Shown: positions 50,150 to 63,522 of the stretch, in pieces
Layout of the letters: every line of letters begins with the position of its first letter
Position numbering within the stretch: the stretch's first letter is position 1
NCBI GenBank assembly: GCA_021018815.1
Contig: JAITYX010000046.1
Location: 3,909,501-3,973,500, forward strand
From: Talinum fruticosum
Lineage: Eukaryota > Streptophyta > Magnoliopsida > Caryophyllales > Talinaceae
Reading direction: 5' to 3'
Length of the DNA: 64,000 nt
The notes under the pieces: model-generated
What the model was told of the DNA's origin: nothing
What the model saw: the letters and a program-made list of their open reading frames with translations, nothing else
The model's database searches: none
Position numbers and translations under genes: made by a program

Positions 50150-53050
50150 GTGATAAGTTCCACGTAAAAGATGAAGACTCGGGTTTTAATCTAAGTCATT
50201 CTAAGTATTATACGAAAACTCAGGTATAAATCCTATCTCTTTTAAGTTTTGATTTCAAGTCATTCCGAGCACCATAGAAACTCTTGTCTATGTTTTCATT
50301 CTATTCGATCGACTCAAAAACACCTTATTGTATATCTCCTACATTGATATTTCCGAGTCACTCATACATCACTCGGAACTATCGCATACTCAAATAATTT
50401 CTCTAACACTCTTATTCCGAGCATTGATTGTGTATTTCGACGTAAACGAATTACGACGTTAATTCTTTATTCTAAGTCAGTTTATTTCCTTGAGAACTAT
50501 TTGACAAGATCAAGTTGTTATACTCGATATGTTACTTTCTCTACTTGATCATCCTTAGGATTAACTCATATAGAATTTGAGTATATTGAATATTAGACTT
50601 AGAAATTTTCATTTCTTTAGGCCAAAGATAACTAAGGATTTAATTATTCTAATTTAATTATTATCTATGCCTAATTTTGAACCAAAGTATTTTATACTTT
50701 GAGAACCAATGTGGTTTGTTTTTGTAGGTTATTCAAATGAGGCTAACTTATTTTTGAAATACAAAAGCAATTGGCTTTTAGCCGTTAATCACCAACAGAC
50801 AAGTTTTAGTTACTTCGGACATGACTCGGACATCGTGTCGGGGTTGTTTGTTTCCAAAGCTGGAAAACTCCAACTTTAGGCTTAATGGTTGTTTCCACCA
50901 CAACTTTCGAGTCACCACCAAGTGAATAAACCATCTTTTGGAGTCAAGAGCCGTTGAACAACGTTCACATTCCAACGGATCTTTTTGAGTGACTTAAAAG
51001 AGCCGTTACAACTGCTAGTGAAGACTTCGTCCGGAACCAAGAATTAACTGGTCACTTTGTCCGTTAGATATAAATAGAAGCCACCTCACAAGACTAAAAG
51101 ATTGCTGAATGTTCAGTCCAAATATTACGTCATTTATACCCCTATTTATTTAGTTTTTGTCTCGTAAAATAATATAATTTTTAGAATTTTTACTTATTTT
51201 ATTTGATTTTGTAGGTGATAAGGTGAAATGAACGGATTCCATAATTTGAGTTCGAAATAAGGCGAAAATGCAGATAAAGAGACAAAATTGGGCAAATCAA
51301 GTCCGAAACCAGCCCGATGTCAAGCCCAAAAAGCTTTCCAACAATTCAGTCGTTGCAAATAAAAAATAAAAAAAATAATAAAAAAAGGAAGCATAAGCCA
51401 CCAATTTATTGCTGATGTCAGCATGACATCGGTATTAAAACCCTCCATTTGCGTATAAAAGGAGTTCACCAGGACAATTGAAAGGAGTTTTTTGGCCGCA
51501 GCTTTTGTTCGGCCACTAGAGTTTTTGGGCGTAAGATTAATGTTATTTTTTAGGTTGATTTTAGTTTAATTTAATTAATTTTTTTCTTGTAAATATTGAG
51601 ATTCAATTTGTTTTAGTTTCAATTATTAGTTCGAAAGTTCGGTTCCGACAATTTTCGGTTTCGGTTCGATTCGTTCACGATAACTTCTTCCCTTTTGTCT
51701 CTCCCTTCTCTTTAATTTGTTTAATTTAGTTTAAAGATTCAATTTTTATTATATTTTGATGTTAGTAGTAGTTAGTTTAATTGTTTAATCTTATATTTAA
51801 TTTTATTTTGTTAGTTTATATCGTTCTTTGAGTCAATTTTTATTAGTAGTTATTATATTAATTTTGTTTCATGGTAATTAGTTGTTAATTTGTGTCACTT
51901 TGGTTGTGATTAGCCTCTTAATGGCTAATTGATTTCGTTTACGCCTTTACTTACCTAATTTATGCTAGTATTTTGGGATTGTTTCTCATACCTGCCACAT
52001 AGGTTCAATGAGATGCTCGAAAGGGTCTTTTCATCTTGATTTTTAGGCGGTTGGTCTATCACCGAAAGGTGGAGTCAATTTGGTAGTGTAGGTAAAGAGA
52101 ATAGTTAGGGTTTTGGCATGTAAATAGCCCAAATTCTAGCTAGGCCCGAGGTTGCTAGTTTTGTAGTTTAGTTGGGCTAACCTCATAAAATTAGGTGGTT
52201 AGAATAATTAGACTAGCTCATGACCCTCGAAAGTGTGGCTTGAATAGGTTTTAATGGTGCAACCGATCACTCCTAAATACTTGTATAAACTTGGGTAGGT
52301 TTAGGCTTGACTTGATTAATTAGCTTATTGAGTGGTGAAATCACAACCTGAGTATTTTATTTTTATTGCTTTCTAAGTTAGTTTAATCATCATAGCTATC
52401 TCATCCGAGTTGATTCGCCTTGATAGAAAGTTTAAGTTAGCTTTGATATTTGAAACACAACTCTCGTGGACGAGGACCCGTGCTTGCCTGGTTAGCTACA
52501 ACTACACCGTGCACTTGCGGTTATAATTTTTAGAATTTAATTTTTCCTAACACTCGAACATATTGTTGGAACCGAATTTATTATTGTTCTCGTATTTACT
52601 CAATCTTCTATTTACAACTCCAAGTCCGTATTTAATATTTTACGAGTTGTAAAGAAAATCTTGTAATCAGTTACATTCTTTTCTTACTTTCTAAGTAAGG
52701 TCCCTTGACTGAGTTGTAAGGGTTAACCGAACTCATTTGTCCATGATTGTAAAGGTTACCTCGGTCAGGAAGTATTAGAACAGATAAGGGAACTTCGAGT
52801 TTAGGAAAACATTTGTAAGGAATTGTTTAATGGAGCAATTGTGGTTGAGTCGGTCTTCTATATTTTGTGGATTCAAAATAGTGGATTTGACTAGGTGCTT
52901 GGATTAGCACTGTCCTTGGTTTTCCGCCACAGGAGGGTTTCCACGTAAATATGTGTTATCACTTTTCCGAGTCCAATCTAAATTTAGAATCTGTTGTTGA
53001 GCTGAATTGTTGATAAAATTATTCAATTTTCTTCATCACCCTATTCAACC
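50150..53050 (+). mobile_element. LTR-retrotransposon-like debris without coding capacity
   Basis: This is a block of higher complexity and GC than its flanks. TATAAATA (51069-51076) and TATAAAA (51454-51460) are promoter-like. GGACGAGGACCCGTGCTTGC with TACAACTACACCGTGCACTTG at 52468-52515 resembles a leader block seen upstream of gag in several plant LTR elements (from memory). No gag or pol domain and no LTR pair could be delimited. The call is tentative. Confidence 0.3.
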
Positions 53051-54061
53051 CTTTATGGTGACTTAGATTCTACACGAGCAAACTTTTAAAAAAGCATATA
53101 AAGTTTCTAGTTGTGTACAATAGAGGCAGTTTTAATGCATGATTAATTCAATTTAATATGGTGCCTACTAGAAAGTCTTATCACTAATTAGTGATAAAAA
53201 TAAATCAGTATTACAACTGTGAAAAATTAATAAAGGAGTAATTTAAATTAATTGAACCAATAAAATTTAAAGTAATTGCAAAATAAAATGTATGTTATTA
53301 GAACAAATAAAATTAAAGAAATGCTCAACTTTTTGATAAGCTAATTAAATAATCTAATAGATTAATTTATTCTTACTTTTTCAAAGGTAAATTCATATAT
53401 ATAACTTGGGGGTGATAATGTATTTCTTGCCTTAAAACACCTTTAAGTGCCATATTTTAGTCTAAATTAATATTTTTATAAGTTTTAAGATTACTAAATT
53501 TTCAACGATAGTTAATATTAATTATTAATTATAAAGTGGTGACATTTACTGCTATGTTAATCAATACAGATGACATGTTAGTCAAATCAACAACACCTAA
53601 GAAATTATACACATAATTTTATAATTGTGGGTTAAACAAATGCAAGACATTTGTCATTATACGTAGAGCCTATACCTTTTAGAATGCTAAAAGGTGTAAT
53701 TCTAGTAGTCCGTAATAAGTAAATATGATGTATGATGAAGAACATACTAGACCAAGTTAAAATTATATGATACTGACCCATTTCAATCTATATATCTCAT
53801 CAAAAACATACACTTCTTGACATAAGATATAAATAAATGTATTTTAATCGAGTCTAGAATCCATTACATCACCCTAAATTGAAAAAACAAACGGGAGATT
53901 ACTTGGCGGGATGATGTTACTACTTACATTCATACAAATTGTCATTTTGTTTATAATTTTTTACAACTAGTATGTTTATACATATAACATTCTTCTTTTG
54001 CTGACATAATTGATCATATTCAGTTGTTTTTTAAAACTATCGACCTAGTTATAATGAATAA
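53051..54061. other. AT-rich intergenic DNA
   Basis: No gene or delimitable element was seen. Confidence 0.5.
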
Positions 54062-54110
54062 CTAGTTTTTAATATGTGTTAATGCACGAAATATATTTAT
54101 AATATTTGTC
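54062..54110 (-). mobile_element. Helitron-like 3' terminus
   Basis: On the - strand CGTGCATTAACACATATTAA leads to AAACTAG followed by T: a weak hairpin about 10 bp before CTAG. The body would extend to the right; its 5' end was not found. Confidence 0.35.
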
Positions 54111-54949
54111 TAAAAATTATATGACGTATATTATATTATATATTTTTTTCTAATCTTTTTAAAAAAATTATATTGGTTTGATCATAAAAATTAATATAGT
54201 TTAATAGTTACTTATACACATCTTGACCATTAAAAAATAATATTATTTAATTTTGAGTTACATGTAAAATGAGTGAGCTTAGTTTTTTAATTCAAAAACT
54301 ATTTTTAGTAAGATATAATAATCTTTAGAAAATAATATTTTAGTTCAAAAATAATTTTTTTACTAATACTATAAAATTTTAAATCATTAGATTATATTAT
54401 ATAATAATTATATAACAACACTGTTATATTACTATTTTATAATAAATTATAATTATAATTTATTTTATATTGGTTAAATAATAATTATTTATTTTTATTA
54501 ATACAAACTTATTAATTTTTTAATATTAATATTCTTATTAATAATAATCCATAAATACTCCATTTAAAAAAGAAAGGAAAAAATTAACTAATGAATGTAA
54601 CATTCGATAGCAACCTATGAGCAATCTCAAGACCCAATATGCATCTTTGAAAATAGAAAATTATATATTGTGTTATACATTTTTTTTCTAGATTCATAGT
54701 GTATATATTAATTTTTGAAGATATACAATGAATAGGCTTCGGCCCTGTTCGGAGAAATTAGTCTGTTTGTGCAGCGGATAGTTGTTTGACAAGCGGATAG
54801 TCTGTTGTAGTTTAGCTGTTAGCGAGATAGTCTGTTTAACTAGATGTTTGAAGAATATGTATTCGGTTATATTATAGGTTCCATTTGCTTGATGAATATA
54901 AAATGACGAAAAAAGACACTCCTTTTTTGTTATTATTGTCGTTATCATT
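54111..54949. other. AT-rich intergenic DNA
   Basis: No gene was seen. A slightly richer patch at 54720-54850 (GGCCCTGTTCGGAGAAATTAG) resembles a MITE terminus, but a partner was not found. Confidence 0.4.
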
Positions 54950-55045
54950 CTTAATAATAATAATAATAATAACAATAATAATAATAATATTGTTTATTAT
55001 TATTATTATTACTACTAGTATTATTGTCATAATTATTATTAGTTT
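54950..55045. repeat. AAT/ATT mirror array
   Basis: AAT units (54951-54990) are followed by ATT units (54997-55015) and further ATT-like repeats. The two halves are complementary and can fold. Confidence 0.9.
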
Positions 55046-55860
55046 CTTGAATGGCACTCAATTTAGACTATATATATATATTGCATAACAATCAGTGAAA
55101 GTTTCTCATTCTGTCCCAACCTTCACAGCACACAATAAACTGCTTTTATTAATTGCCGGTGCCATGTGTGTGATGCAATCAGTGATTAAAAAAATGATGT
55201 TGATGTTGGTTCCAGAAATAACAACACAGGGGTATCTTTGAAAGCAAAATTATTAGAAACGCTAGTAATCATCTCAAACGTTAATGATTTTAATGTTTAG
55301 CAAATACTACTTCAAATGCTATTGATTCATATTAAACGCTTATTTACCGAACAACTAAAATTATAACAAATAGTATTTTGACCAGTCAAAACACTAAACG
55401 TTACCTAAAACACTATTGCTGAAAAGGCCTTTCATATACAATATATAATACTTCTTAATTTCCATCGTTATTTTGATAAATTTTTGTAGCGGTACAAACT
55501 ATTGAAAGTTGCTTTAAATTATAAAATATTATTATCATCAACACTTTAAAAGCTTGTGTGACACATGTGAACACCATAATATTTACATTGGCTTCTTTTA
55601 AAAAATTTATTTATAACTTTTTCAAGTCTTATATTTTGACTTATCTTCCTTTTTGTTCAAATTTATGACATAAATTTATTTTTAAAATGAATTTATAATT
55701 TATAAGAGTATGTAAATAGATATTAAATAAATAATTTTTTTAAAGGTATGTATAAATATGATCACAAAGAAAAAAAATGATCATGATCAATTAACCAATA
55801 TTAATAGAGTTGTATTAGTGATACTTTCTTTACTTGATCTATTGATACTAATGTATGATT
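55046..55860. other. AT-rich intergenic DNA
   Basis: No gene or element was recognised. Confidence 0.5.
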
Positions 55861-55861
55861 T

Positions 55862-55902
55862 ATGATGATGATGATTAGGATGATGATGATGATGATGATG
55901 AA
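55862..55902. repeat. (GAT)n microsatellite
   Basis: GAT trinucleotides form two adjoining blocks. Confidence 0.9.
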
Positions 55903-56327
55903 GATATTAAAAAGGGTGTAATAATATAGACTTGAACTTCTTGGCCTCTAACTACTAGATTTATAAAGGAATATTTTAAAATTGATAATCAGAATAATTT
56001 TTACATAAGAATACAATTAATTTATTTAGAAGGAGGTTTTTTTAATTGTTAATAGTAAAGAATAAAATCAAGTGGTATACTAAATAGAAATAATAAGATA
56101 CTTTAATAGTCTTTTACTAAATTAGTTATTTGCTTGCTCATGAATAAATTTTACCTTAATATTATTATAAAAACAATTTACCTTAATAGTATCAAATTAA
56201 CAAAAAAGTTACTTAAATACAAAAACCAACCATTAAAACCCTATAAATATAAAAAGGAAAAGTAAATAACTAATTTAATGTATTTTTTTAATAATATTTA
56301 ATACATCTTTTAAATTCAACTTCAAAA

Positions 56328-56331
<4 letters not shown>
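55903..56331. other. AT-rich intergenic DNA
   Basis: No gene was seen. Confidence 0.5.

Positions 56332-56366
<35 letters not shown>
56332..56366. repeat. (TA)n microsatellite
   Basis: About 17 TA units. Confidence 0.93.
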
Positions 56367-56369
<3 letters not shown>

Positions 56370-56515
56370 ACTTAAATTAAATAGCAACTGATTTCACTGA
56401 AAATATACTGAATTCTAACTTTATATTTGATTCTAAGAAAATAAATCGGAAAAAAATTTAAATGGAAAAAAAGTGAAGAGGAAAAAAAACAAGTAGGAAG
56501 AAATTGATTCTTTTT

Positions 56516-56858
56516 CCTTGTGTTTGGTTCAAAGAAAAATAGAAGAAAAAAATATAATATATTTCCAACCTCTTACCCATATACCATTGTCATAGAGATG
56601 AGAGAGAAAATTCTCAATAGCGTTGATTAATTGAAACCCCTCTCTTTTCTCCCTTTCTCTCTCTCGATATATGATATTTTCTTTCCATTTTCCTCTCAAT
56701 GTTATAAGGAAAATATCATTGATCAAATTGACAAAATATTTCATGATTTTTTCTATCAAACTTATTTTTTCTCCTTTTTTCTTCAATTCAAATAAGGAAA
56801 AGAAATTTTTTTCTATAATTTTTTTCTTTCTAATTTTTCTAGAGTCAAACGGAGCCTA
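56516..56858. mobile_element. MITE with long diverged terminal inverted repeats
   Basis: The left end CTTGTGTTTGGTTCAAAG and the right end, in reverse complement GGCTCCGTTTGACTCTAG, are followed on both sides by GAAAAAT, AGAAG-like and AAAAAAAT blocks for about 50 bp. A target duplication could not be fixed. The TIR style is like Harbinger or hAT MITEs. The open frames within it are artefacts. Confidence 0.6.
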
Positions 56859-59468
56859 GCCACATGACACATATGAGTATGGTACTCTTTAATGCACATT
56901 TCTTAAGATAGGAAGATACATTCCACTTATATGAAGTATATGAAGTATTTAGAAGGAAGAGGTTTCCTCTCATCCCCCTCCTATTGCCCCATGGTTAGCA
57001 CTTACTCCATTTTTTCATAATACCTATTACTTTTAAAAATGTAATGAAATATTAATAAAATACAAAATTTATGACAAAATTTGTGCCAAAACATCACGTT
57101 ATCTTAAGATTTTATTGAAATGAATGAAATCAATAAAAAAAGAAATAAAAAAGACAAATAATAAGGACAAAATTAGTAAATTAGTCATTGATATATCATC
57201 GGTATTGTAAACTAAATATTATAAAACGAAAAAGTTACTTAAAATGACTAGCATTGTACAACAAAATGAGAACATACATGAACTAATTTGATATGATCAT
57301 TATACACTTCATAACTTATGCTGAAAGCCTAGATGTTACATGGGCACCCATAACTTATATGCAAGAATTTCATATGGAATTTCTAAAAAGTTGAACATGT
57401 GTTTTCTCTTGTCAAAACTTTCTAATTTTATATTAAAAGAAATTATCTTCACTAAAAATTTTGATATGATAGTGAAAGGTCATAATATTTTTCTTTTTAA
57501 AAGCACTCCCAACCCTAGTACTAGGTGAACTTCCATGAGTGGCCATATCTCTACTTGCTCGAAGGGAGAAGGAGAAAAGTATAAATCAGATGCAAAATAA
57601 TATGCGCCCGTCTCGACACAAGATATTTTTAAATGTCTTATTTTAATTTAAAAGTTATAGTATTAAATTGAAAATAAATTTTATAATTGAAGAGTGTAAT
57701 GGTGTTATAACTTATAATTTATGTAATATTATATTTTTATATAATTTTTTAATTATAAAATCACCTATATGATACTTCTTTACCATTAGGTTTGATCCGA
57801 TTAGGATATTATTTTATTTACGTTAGCGTAACCAATGAATACTAAAATTTTATATTTAATAATAAATATAATTATTAAAAATTTAGTGATTATAAACCTA
57901 TATAATATAATAATTTAAGTTGAAACAAAATACTTAAAAGGTATCTTACTACAAGAGATGTATCATTACTCATATCGGATAATAAAGAATTTCTAGAAAC
58001 TGTAAGTCTCAAAAGGTTAGATACACCTTAGAGGAAGAAGGGGGCGAGTAGGATATTTAAAATTTTAGGATTGTCTAACTTTAAGTTGTTCTGGAGGGAG
58101 GTCAGATTGTAAAATAAACCAAACAAGCAGAAAATTAAAAGAGACAAGACACATTGCTTGTTCATGGTCTTGGCCTAGATTTAAATATCTGGGTTAGTGA
58201 CCTCCTAAGGTTTCTTACCTTAGGATTATCCTCTATTTCTCTTATTGTCCGACTATCAATAGTGCCCTTGACTTAACTCTCTGACCGACCTTTTGAGTAC
58301 ACTTACTTTAGAGAGCCTTCACTTACACTTCTCTTAAGTATTATAACTCACAAAGTAGTCTTCCCTAAGACTGTTTGCTACAACAACTCACAAAGTATCT
58401 TCCCTGAGACAGTTTGCTACAAATAAAATATAATTTTTGGAATTGCAATTACAAGAGATTGGATAAGATAATATTGGATGTATATTCTCTTGCTTGCTAC
58501 TTTGGTCTTGAGATTGGACTTTTATAACTTGTTCTTCATGTGTAAGACCGCTGTGTCTCTAGAATGTTACCATTGGGATCTTCTGTGTCTCACTCGCGTA
58601 ACGAAATCTTCAACTAAATCTGACTTGCTCTATATAAGTTGATACTTTCCTTTTTGAACTTTTTCTGAAATTTGCTTCTATTATTTATTTAAAGCCATCC
58701 TTAACACCCTTCAATTAGTACTTGATTTCTTATGGTTTCCACTTCTACTTCTTGCAATCTTAAATGGCGTAAACTGACCATATTCTTTTCAAAAATAAAC
58801 ACAATATAATATGGGGAAAGAATTAGATTTTCAACAGACAAAATCATTCTAAGATATAATCAAAATTAATCCATAAATTCCAGAAGTAATATCTGCCAAA
58901 ATCTTTCCTTAAAATGTGTATTATAATTGAGCCAAATAAGGAAATAAAATCTCAATATAAAATTGGATAAAATCGTTCAAGGATAACATAATCAGTAAGA
59001 TTATTAGTATAATTTTCAATAAATAGATATATGCCTTGAGATCAAAACTTATTACACCGATATAAATCAGATAAAATAATTAAACATATGTATTTGACTG
59101 ATAAGATATAATGTCTAACTAACATAAACTTAATCAATGACTAAACCGCATAACTAACTAATGATTATAGAATATTTGTGATAATTATACCTAATATTTA
59201 CTAATTACTTTGTCTTGAATGTTACTAAATTACTAACTTATTGGCTTTATCGATTGCCTCTTCTCGAACTCCAAGTGGGTGAGATTGGGTCAACTCACAC
59301 TCGTGAGGATACTAATCAATCGATTAAACTCTAAGTGGGTGAAGTTCTGATTTTAGCCTCATGTACAATAGTTGTACACACATGCAGCTATAGTACAAAC
59401 GATTAATAGTCCTGATAAAACAAAAATAAATGTTTGTCTCTTATGAACGTTTTTCAAATTAATTCAGC
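56859..59468. other. Intergenic DNA
   Basis: No gene was seen. A 40-bp tandem duplication sits at 58345-58423. The surrounding 58060-58640 has retroelement-like complexity but no domain. Confidence 0.45.
58345..58423. repeat. 40-bp tandem duplication
   Basis: Two copies start AACTCACAAAGTA and end GTTTGCTACA, with a few differences. Confidence 0.85.
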
Positions 59469-60770
59469 TTAGAGATGACAATGAAGTGGGGATTCTCCGA
59501 CCCTATCGGTGCCTCACCCTGAACACGAAATGAGAACAAAATTCTTCCCCAAATAGGGACGGGGAGAATTTTTCCGTTACCCGCCCCACTCCCCTTTTTT
59601 TCCATAGATTTTGTGTTTGAGTGGGAAGGGTGATTTTATAATTTTATAATTTTTAAACCCTAATTATAAAAGAGACACACCCTTCCCTCACACCCCACCC
59701 CAACCGTCCCTCCCATTCTATTCCTCTCTCTCTCTCTGCTACTACTTTACTGGAAGCCACCTCTCTCTCTACTACTACTACTACTAATACTACTACTACT
59801 ATACTGGAAGTCATCCCTCTCTCTCTCTTACTTCTCTACTAGAAGCCATGGCCACCACCTTTAATTTTCTCCATGTCCATTAGACCACTACCAGCCACCC
59901 CTAAAATCAATACTTTTCTGATATTATGGAAGTGAAAATACAAATCTATACTCATCGGAGATTTTGTGTGTTGTTCATCGCCTTTCCCTCATCATTACAA
60001 CTCCGAGTATCGTCACTTGCATCGTTGTTCATATCATCGCCGAGGATTTGGCCGCATGCATCGAATCTGATTCTCCGATATCTTTTTTCCAAGAATTTTT
60101 GATCAAATTTTATTGTATTATTTTTCAACAAATTGAATTTTGAACATGATTGTTAAACTCCCAATCCAAATCTTACTATCCTATGATTTTACGATCCAAA
60201 ACCCTCCATCGATCCAACTCCAATTAGAATCTTAAATGTATTACAATCTTACGATTCTAATTCAGTTCAAAAATTTGTGGTAAGATTGTAATACAATTCT
60301 ACGATCCTACAATTTGATCCACGATCCTAAATAAATTTCATAAATTACTGACACAATTTTATTCGAAAATTTATTGCAATAGTGTGCTTTTGAAAATTGT
60401 TTTTTGACAAATTATAGTTAAATTAGATTTTTATAAATCTTTATAAATGTTTATTAGAATTTTTCATATAAAAAAATTCACTTTTACAAACAAATGTTAG
60501 AATCTTACGATCCTCGATCCGATTCTACGATTCCGATTCTAACCACTCCCGATCGATCCTAACTAAGATCTCGATTCTAACAACCTTGATTATGAGAAGC
60601 TTAATTTCATTGAGGATTGTGAGTTTTTCAATTTTTTATATAACTTGGTTGAATTCAAATATCGTTCATGCTTTGTTAACAGAGATCGAAGACCCGACGG
60701 GATCAGGGATTCATCGGGATTGAGGATGGGAAGAAGCTTCTCCTCCCGAAGAAGGGGCGAGGGCTGTTAC
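59469..60770. mobile_element. Possible decayed hAT-like element of the GGGATGGCAAT type
   Basis: AGAGATGACAATGAAGTGGG at 59473 followed by GGATTCTCCGACCCTA, and GGGACGGGGAGAATTT-like wording, resemble the GC-repeat ends of the hAT elements at 8.4 and 48.8 kb. GC-rich wording recurs at 60690-60770 (GACGGGATCAGGGATTC), but a matching terminus is missing. The interior has CT and CTA runs (59720-59850) and no clear ORF. Confidence 0.3.
60145..60588. mobile_element. hAT-like MITE with ACGATCC-type subterminal repeats
   Basis: The left end CATGATTGTTAAACTCCC and the right end, in reverse complement CAAGGTTGTTAGAATCGAG, are diverged inverted repeats. The 8-bp flanks ATTTTGAA and ATTATGAG match at 6 of 8 positions. 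Many short repeats (TTACGAT, ACGATCC, TACGATTC) fill both ends. Length is 444 bp, without coding capacity. Confidence 0.6.
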
Positions 60771-61755
60771 GCCTCCAAACTAACCCCATTCAATTAGCCA
60801 CAAAGTAGCCAACTAAAAGTGATCAAGGCAGCAAAAGATTTTTTAATTCAAGTACCACCACTTCCTAAAAGGAAGTAAAGATAAAAATATTAAAACCAAA
60901 AACATTTAAACATAAAACTTGCCGATTAAAATTAATATCAATTCTGAACTATTAACATCCAACAATTGTTAATCTAATCCGTATCACAACCACTAAAGAA
61001 CCTTCTAATGCAGTATGCCCTTTCCTTTGTCTTTTCCCTAATCTTCTTGACCTTGTGTCGTTTTGTCTTTTGAAAACAAAACAGATACGAAAAAATACAT
61101 ATAAAATTATCAAAAGCTAAGCATGATACCCTTGTACATGTAAAATTCATTTCTTTTAAATCATATAAATCATTTGGCCTTTACCATGCAAACTTTTGGT
61201 AATTGATTAACTCACACCACTAAGTGTTGGCTAACCATGTCATCATTTCACATATCAAACGAGTGATAACTGTATTGTGTTGTATTGTATGCATACATCA
61301 TATATCAATAATTAGAAAATTTTTAGTTCAACTTTACCATATATTTGTAAAGCAATCACGTGAGCTCATCTTATACAATATAATCATGTGATCCACACCA
61401 ATCACATGCTTCATATAACTTATGTCTCACATAACATATACACTTGAATAATAGCAAAAGAGAATGGTATTATAAAACATTGATATTATACCCACACAAT
61501 TTAGGAAGGGTAGAAACAATATATGTTCCTCTAATTTCTTATATTGGTTTACATGAATGTATAAAATAATTAGATACTTTTAGTGTCATCAATATTCCTT
61601 ATATCTTCTCGCACTCCTTATTTACTAGCCCTAGATAACTTATGATCAATTTAGCTATATAATAACCATACAAGTCACCAAAAATCTCTGTATGACATGA
61701 CTAAAATTCTTTATACTCATGCATATATTCAACTTCTTCTTGAAGATCAATCGTA
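60771..61755. other. Intergenic DNA
   Basis: No gene was recognised. It is moderately AT-rich and unique in appearance. Confidence 0.45.
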
Positions 61756-62467
61756 TGTTGTCATGTAAATCCTTATGTTTCCTTTTCATATAATTTCACC
61801 AATAATTCTCAAGCTTTTCCGAGACATCTATCCAACTTCTAGCCCATGAATAAACTTGTAAGTTCCTTTAGAAGTTTCCTTACACGCAAACCAAAAACAC
61901 TCCATAAAATTCCATGCATATGGCTCTCGGTTTATACTTTATAAACTTCTCCCATCATCTTATAATTATTATTCTTGAAGGTATATATGTAAATAAGGAC
62001 TAACCTTAGTAGTTGCGGAAGCGAATGGATCGATTGCCGTTCAATAGCCCACAAACGAATTCCCTCGTCACAAACACTTTGATTCTGGTTGTACTCCAAA
62101 ATCCAGATCTACCAGTGTCACCCGGAATAGTATAACCGGCAGCTACTAGAGTCGCCGGAAACAGCCACGTCTCAGAACCCGAAGACCCTAAGATGGTCGG
62201 TCTAACCGTGAGGGAGAGTAGAGGATTTCTAGGGAAACTCCGTGAGATGCAACAGATGATGTATCCTTCGTTTCTCACGTCTCTATCTGTGTTTTCCATT
62301 ATAGATTAAATAGGAGCATTCGCTCCTATCCCCAGAGTTGAGAAGTTGAGTCAATATCAACTTCATTTGCCATGCACTTATCCAAGAACCTTTCCTGGAT
62401 AAGAAGGGAGACTGATTAAGTCGAAATTAACGGGCCTAAGTGACCGTTTTATGAACTTCGTCCAACA
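61756..62467 (-). mobile_element. Possible solo LTR (copia-like), - strand
   Basis: On the - strand it would start TGTTGGACGAAG (62467) and could end GACAACA (61756), which gives TGTTG/CAACA inverted ends. A TATA-like ATTTAATCTATAATGG lies near 62300, and CGCTTCCGCAACT near 62020 resembles wording found in copia LTRs. The 97-codon frame at 62006-62299 would then be an LTR artefact. Flanking 5-bp duplications do not match, so the call is weak. Confidence 0.3.
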
Positions 62468-63173
62468 ATTCTAATTATCCTTAATCACACATACTTGTAT
62501 GAAATGAATCATGCCTTGAACTGTTTTAAATCATGTACTAATTATTCTTAATTAAAGGGATAAACACCATTAAAACTCGCACATGCTTGGAAAGTAGTGC
62601 TAATGGCAAGTTAAGTCTCCACTTCGTGTGACTTCTTTCCGGTTTCTCTCTTTCTCTTTCACTTTAAGTACTTTGAAATTAGGTAAGGAATCAACCCAAA
62701 TACATGCCTTATATTACTTTCAAGACTATTAGTACTTTCCTCTTTTATCTTGTGGCAAAAATGTGTGGGAGGATCAAAGAATAGTTATCCCTCTTGTGTT
62801 GTTCCTTGGTCAACAGTTAAGCCAAAACATTTGATCTAAGCTTTGCCATCTATCAATGCTCTTGTATTGAGACCTCATGCATGTAAAAAGGAACCAAAAT
62901 TTGCTCAATTAGCCAACCTTTAAAATGTATACATCCATGCATCTTTTAAACTTTAACTCTTTTATCCTTACATCAATTATATACCTTAGAGTAGCCTCAC
63001 AACCCTAGTATCGTACGTGTATCTTTGTCCCTTCATATATAATATCCTCATATAATCTTTCTGTATAGCCAATTTGTCATTTTATAATCATTAAGCCCAT
63101 AAATCTTTTGATAATTATCTTATCCAATAAAGATAAATCCATATAAAACTTTTATCCCATAACAGTATTCACC
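62468..63173. other. Intergenic DNA
   Basis: No gene or element was recognised. Confidence 0.45.
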
Positions 63174-63522
63174 ATTAGAAAATTAGTGTAATAGCAACAG
63201 AAATAGCGACAAAATAATGTGAGTTAGCGACGGAATTTCAGCATTAGCAATAGAAAAATTCTTTCGCTTTTTCGGGTTGCTAACAATCAACGACAAATTT
63301 TTAAGATTCCGGCACTAATTGGTGATGGAATAGCTACATAATGTGAAGAAAAATCAGCGACATAATTGCATGTTTCGTCGCTGACATCAACGACGGAGCA
63401 GGCGATACCATCGGCTGGTGTCAATGACAGAATAGGCAATTTCGTTGGTGATTCCAACGCTGATTTTGTTGAAACCACTAGTGTTTCTGTCGCTATTCTA
63501 TTGCTAATTTTAGAAAAATATA
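63174..63522. mobile_element. Foldback or CACTA-derived MITE with AGCGAC subterminal repeats
   Basis: The ends are inverted (left: AGCAACAGAAATAGCGACA; right: CTGTCGCTATTCTATTGCT). Between them AGCGACGGAATTTC, AGCGACAT, GTCGCTGA and related 6-8-mers repeat in both orientations, as in CACTA subterminal arrays. Clear CACTA termini and a target duplication are lacking. Frames read from it are not genes. Confidence 0.55.

Noticed and set aside
62006..62299. 97-codon ORF as a host gene
   Set aside because: It has no recognisable domain and lies in a segment that looks like a copia-type LTR; I could not support it as a gene.
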